7,962 bases of DNA from Candidatus Scatomorpha stercorigallinarum (GTDB lineage Bacteria > Bacillota_A > Clostridia > Oscillospirales > Oscillospiraceae): NCBI GenBank assembly GCA_018713375.1, contig DVOV01000080.1, forward strand, positions 1 to 7,962, written 5' to 3'. This document shows, piece after piece, positions 6,007-7,962 of the stretch. The first letter of the stretch is position 1, and each line of letters begins with the position of its first letter. The notes beneath the pieces are model-generated. The model did not search any database. It was given only the letters and a program-made list of their open reading frames with translations, and had not been told where the DNA came from. The position numbers and the translations under genes are program-made.

Positions 6007-6908
6007 CAGTCGTCCCCTCCCTCGAAGAAGTGCTGCTGTATCAGGTGTACGGCCAGGATGACGAGCAGCAGCAGTATGGCCACCGCGCTGGCGTAGCCGA
6101 TGCGGAAGTCCTGGAAAGCATAGGTGTAGATTATGTAGGCGATCGTCGTCGTGCCGTTGAAGGGCCCGCCGCCGGTCAGTTTGTATACGATATCAAAGGC
6201 CTGGAAGGACCAGATGATGCCCAGCGTCACGTTCAGGTACGTGATGGGCTTGAGCAGCGGCACGGTGATCTTCCAGAAGCGCTGCCGCGGGGAAGCGCCG
6301 TCGATGAGCGCGGCCTCGCGCACGTCCACGGAGATGTTCATGATCCCCGCATAGAAAATGATGGTGAAGTATCCTGCGCTCTTCCACACGGCCACCAGCG
6401 AGACGCAGATGAGCGCCAGCGTAGGCTCGCCCAGCCAGTTGATGGGCGCAACGCCGAAAATACCGAGGATCTCATTGAGCAGCCCGCCGCGGGAAGCGAG
6501 GATGACCTTCCACACCGTGGCCGCCGCCACGTAGGAGGCCAGCGTCGGGATAAAAATGATGCTGCGCAGCACCCGCCCGTAGCGGTTGTTCAGATACTCG
6601 GCAAGGAAATTTGCCACGAACATGGCCAGCAGCGTTTGCAGCGGTACGGTGATGATGACGTATATCACCGTATTGACGACAGCCCTGCGGAGCTGGGTGT
6701 TGTTCAGTACCTTGACGTAGTTCTCCAGGGCTATCCAGTCGGGCGGCTGCGCCAGGTTGTACTCCGTGAAGCTGTAATACAGCGTCATGAATATGGGCGC
6801 TATACAGAACATAAGGATGATGAGCATGCCCGGCGTGATATACGCCACGCCGTAAGCGGCCTGCCTCCGCACCAGCGGGGACATCCTTCTTCTTCTCAAC
6901 TTGTTCAT
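6006..6908 (-). CDS. Sugar ABC transporter permease, MalF/UgpA type
   Basis: This 300-residue protein is the first membrane subunit of the CUT1 importer and would pair with the MalG-type subunit encoded next. A basic N-terminus (MNKLRRRR) precedes about six membrane segments near residues 20-45, 78-104, 113-136, 163-187, 222-242 and 270-293. The EAA loop lies at about 198-219 (REAALIDGASPRQRFWKITV). TGGGPFNGT in the last periplasmic-side region is characteristic of MalF-type subunits. The ATG at 6908 follows GGTGATG by five bases. Upstream, a hairpin region separates it from the binding-protein gene, a common way to make more binding protein than permease. The gene shares its last base region with the next start codon. 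Confidence 0.95.
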   Translation of the reverse strand: MNKLRRRRMSPLVRRQAAYGVAYITPGMLIILMFCIAPIFMTLYYSFTEYNLAQPPDWIALENYVKVLNNTQLRRAVVNTVIYVIITVPLQTLLAMFVANFLAEYLNNRYGRVLRSIIFIPTLASYVAAATVWKVILASRGGLLNEILGIFGVAPINWLGEPTLALICVSLVAVWKSAGYFTIIFYAGIMNISVDVREAALIDGASPRQRFWKITVPLLKPITYLNVTLGIIWSFQAFDIVYKLTGGGPFNGTTTIAYIIYTYAFQDFRIGYASAVAILLLLVILAVHLIQQHFFEGGDD

Positions 6909-6950
6909 ACTTTCATCACCACGCCTTTAATTGAGAGAAAGACCATAAAG

Positions 6951-6990
6951 GGAAACCGGGCATCGTCGGTTTCCGGCCATGCCCGGTTTC
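6951..6990 (-). promoter_or_regulatory. Intercistronic hairpin region between binding-protein and permease genes
   Basis: A perfect 12-base inverted repeat, GAAACCGGGCAT at 6952-6963 and ATGCCCGGTTTC at 6979-6990, encloses a 15-base loop. The loop holds CGGTTTCC (6967-6974), which can instead pair with GGAAACCG (6951-6958) in an 8-bp stem with an 8-base loop. The two stems share bases and exclude each other. It lies 12 bases after the binding-protein stop and 43 bases before the permease start. Only CCCTTTATGG follows on the minus strand, so it is probably a partial terminator or an mRNA-stabilising structure that lowers permease output. Confidence 0.65.
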
Positions 6991-7002
6991 AGGATACCTG
7001 CG

Positions 7003-7962
7003 TTAGGAAACGAGCTGCTCGTTGTAGTAGGTCATGGACTCGCTGATGACCTGCTCGGGGGTGAGCTGGCCCATGAGCATGCCCTGGACCTGCGCCTGGA
7101 AGTAGTCGGCGAAGGAAGCGGAGCCCTCATAGGAGGGGACGGAGTACATGACGTCGGAGTAGTCGTTGTACATGCTCTGGAACGGCTCGGGCTCGGTGTA
7201 GGTGGCGTCGGTGGTGAGGGACGGCATGCCGTAGATCTCGCTGTGATACTCGTCCATGCACTCGGCGCTGGTGATGTACTTGATGAGCTCGGCGGCCAGG
7301 GCCTTGTCCTCGCAGTAGGAGGAGATGGCCAGGGAGTCGACGGACATGTTGGTGGCCATGCCGGCGGGGCCCTCAAGGCCGAGCTGGCACTGCCAGGTGA
7401 TGCCGGCCTCGGTGAAGGTGGAGGCGTTGCCGGTGCCGTTGATGATGATGGCGGCCTCGCCGTTCACGAAGTGGCCGTTCGGGTCGTCCATGCTGACGAT
7501 GCTGTCGTCGAAGATGCCGTTCTCTTTGAAGCTGTTGATGTAGGTCAGGGCCTCGAGGGTGGCGTCGCTGTCGAGGTTGAGGTTGCCCTCCTCGTCCAGC
7601 ACGGTGCCGCCGGCCTGGAAGAAGAAGGGCCAGAAGCCGGCCAGCATGGCGGAAACGCCGTTGGAAGCGCCCCAGGAGGAGATGAAGGGCCAGACGTCGG
7701 GGTTAGCCTCTTTCAGGGTGAGGCAGACGTCCATGAACTCGTCCCAGGTGGTGGGCAGCTAGGTGATACCGGCGGCCTCCAGCATGTCCATGTTGTAGAA
7801 GATGACGCAGGGGTTGCCAGCCATCATCGGGAAAGTGCAGAGCTGGCCTTCGGAATTGTAGGCGCCCTGGTCGAGATAGATGTACTTCTCATAGTCCTCT
7901 TCGGTCAGGTACTCGTCCAGAGGAGCGAGCAGGCCGGCGTCGATGAGATCATAGGTCTCTGT
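7003..7962 (-). pseudogene. ABC transporter family-1 solute-binding protein, 5' end outside window, interrupted by in-frame TAG
   Basis: This is the extracellular sugar-binding lipoprotein component of the CUT1 importer, C-terminal part only: 318 sense codons in the window, with the signal peptide off the right edge. Family features include YDLIDAGLLAPLDEYL and VIFYNMDMLEAAGIT near the cut end, LPTTWDEFMDVCLTL, NGEAAIIINGTGNAS and LAAELIKYITSAE. The frame is open from the edge except for TAG at 7759-7761, between GIT and LPTTWDEF, where relatives usually carry Glu, Gln or similar. Homology continues in the same frame on both sides, so it is a single nonsense codon, not a frameshift. The ATG at 7734 is inside the fold and should not be taken as a gene start. 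Codon use is strongly biased to GCC, CTG, GGC, GAC and AAC, as in highly expressed genes. It ends in TAA. It could be a true pseudogene, a readthrough site or a base error. Confidence 0.85.
7759..7761 (-). other. In-frame amber (TAG) codon in the binding-protein gene
   Basis: The minus-strand codons read GGT ATC ACC TAG CTG CCC ACC. A single C-to-T change from CAG, or G-to-T from GAG, would explain it. The acyltransferase gene at 3821 uses TAG as its normal end just before a terminator, which argues against genome-wide reassignment of TAG. Confidence 0.9.

Noticed and set aside
5056..7046. Two long plus-strand open frames (346 and 338 codons) opposite the permeases
   Set aside because: They are His/Asp/Gln/Arg-rich antisense shadows of clear membrane proteins and do not resemble real proteins.
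7032..7376. 114-codon minus-strand frame overlapping the binding-protein gene
   Set aside because: Its Pro/Ser/Thr-rich low-complexity product is the frame-shifted reading of the strongly biased binding-protein codons.
7003..7734. A separate 243-residue protein starting at the ATG at 7734
   Set aside because: This ATG lies inside a conserved stretch (TWDEFMDV) of the binding-protein fold; there is no signal peptide and no ribosome site, so it is the part after the amber codon.
7759..7761. Genome-wide reassignment of TAG to an amino acid
   Set aside because: The acyltransferase gene ends in TAG at 3821-3823 ten bases before a terminator, so TAG works as a normal stop. Phage-type recoding is also unlikely because no phage genes are present.

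Overview
The window is a tightly packed, GC-rich stretch in which every gene I can support lies on the minus strand, so transcription runs from high to low coordinates. The organism looks like a GC-rich member of the Clostridia, for example an Oscillospiraceae- or Christensenellales-like gut Firmicute. The grounds are strong AGGAGG-type ribosome sites, a lipoprotein resembling the DUF4358 proteins of Clostridia, the clostridial form of a stand-alone Xer-like tyrosine recombinase, and a CUT1 sugar ABC operon without its own ATPase. This placement is inferred from protein style, not from a marker gene.

In transcription order there are three blocks. (1) 7962 to 3821: the 3' part of a family-1 solute-binding protein gene interrupted by an in-frame TAG (7759-7761), an intercistronic hairpin region (6951-6990), two ABC permeases of the MalF and MalG types, a GNAT acetyltransferase, and a larger NAT_N/GNAT_C acyltransferase-like protein. 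The four genes after the hairpin are joined by tiny gaps or overlaps (TGATG, a 3-base gap, GTGA). A rho-independent terminator follows at about 3782-3811. (2) 3761 to 1789: a MurR/RpiR-type (HTH plus SIS) regulator, then 11 bases later an enolase-superfamily dipeptide epimerase whose visible residues match L-Ala-D/L-Glu epimerases. (3) 1656 to 1: a Xer-like tyrosine recombinase, then a proline/threonine-rich lipoprotein that runs off the left edge and has its own good promoter (617-644).

Functionally, blocks 1 and 2 could form a small uptake and processing locus. The transporter would import a sugar or glycoconjugate, the regulator would sense a phosphosugar, and the epimerase would handle Ala-Glu dipeptides released from peptidoglycan. 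This points to cell-wall (muropeptide or amino-sugar) scavenging, with the two acyltransferase-like proteins as the unexplained parts. The link is inferred from gene order and family knowledge. Block 3 looks like unrelated housekeeping and surface genes.

The most unusual observations are the amber codon inside an otherwise intact, strongly codon-biased binding-protein gene, two mutually exclusive hairpins between the binding-protein and permease genes, and a terminator that leaves only about 20 bases before the regulator's start codon. No tRNA, rRNA, CRISPR array, insertion sequence or phage gene was seen. No gene-free stretch exceeds 300 bases; the longest, 1657-1788, holds an AT-rich hairpin and a possible promoter.
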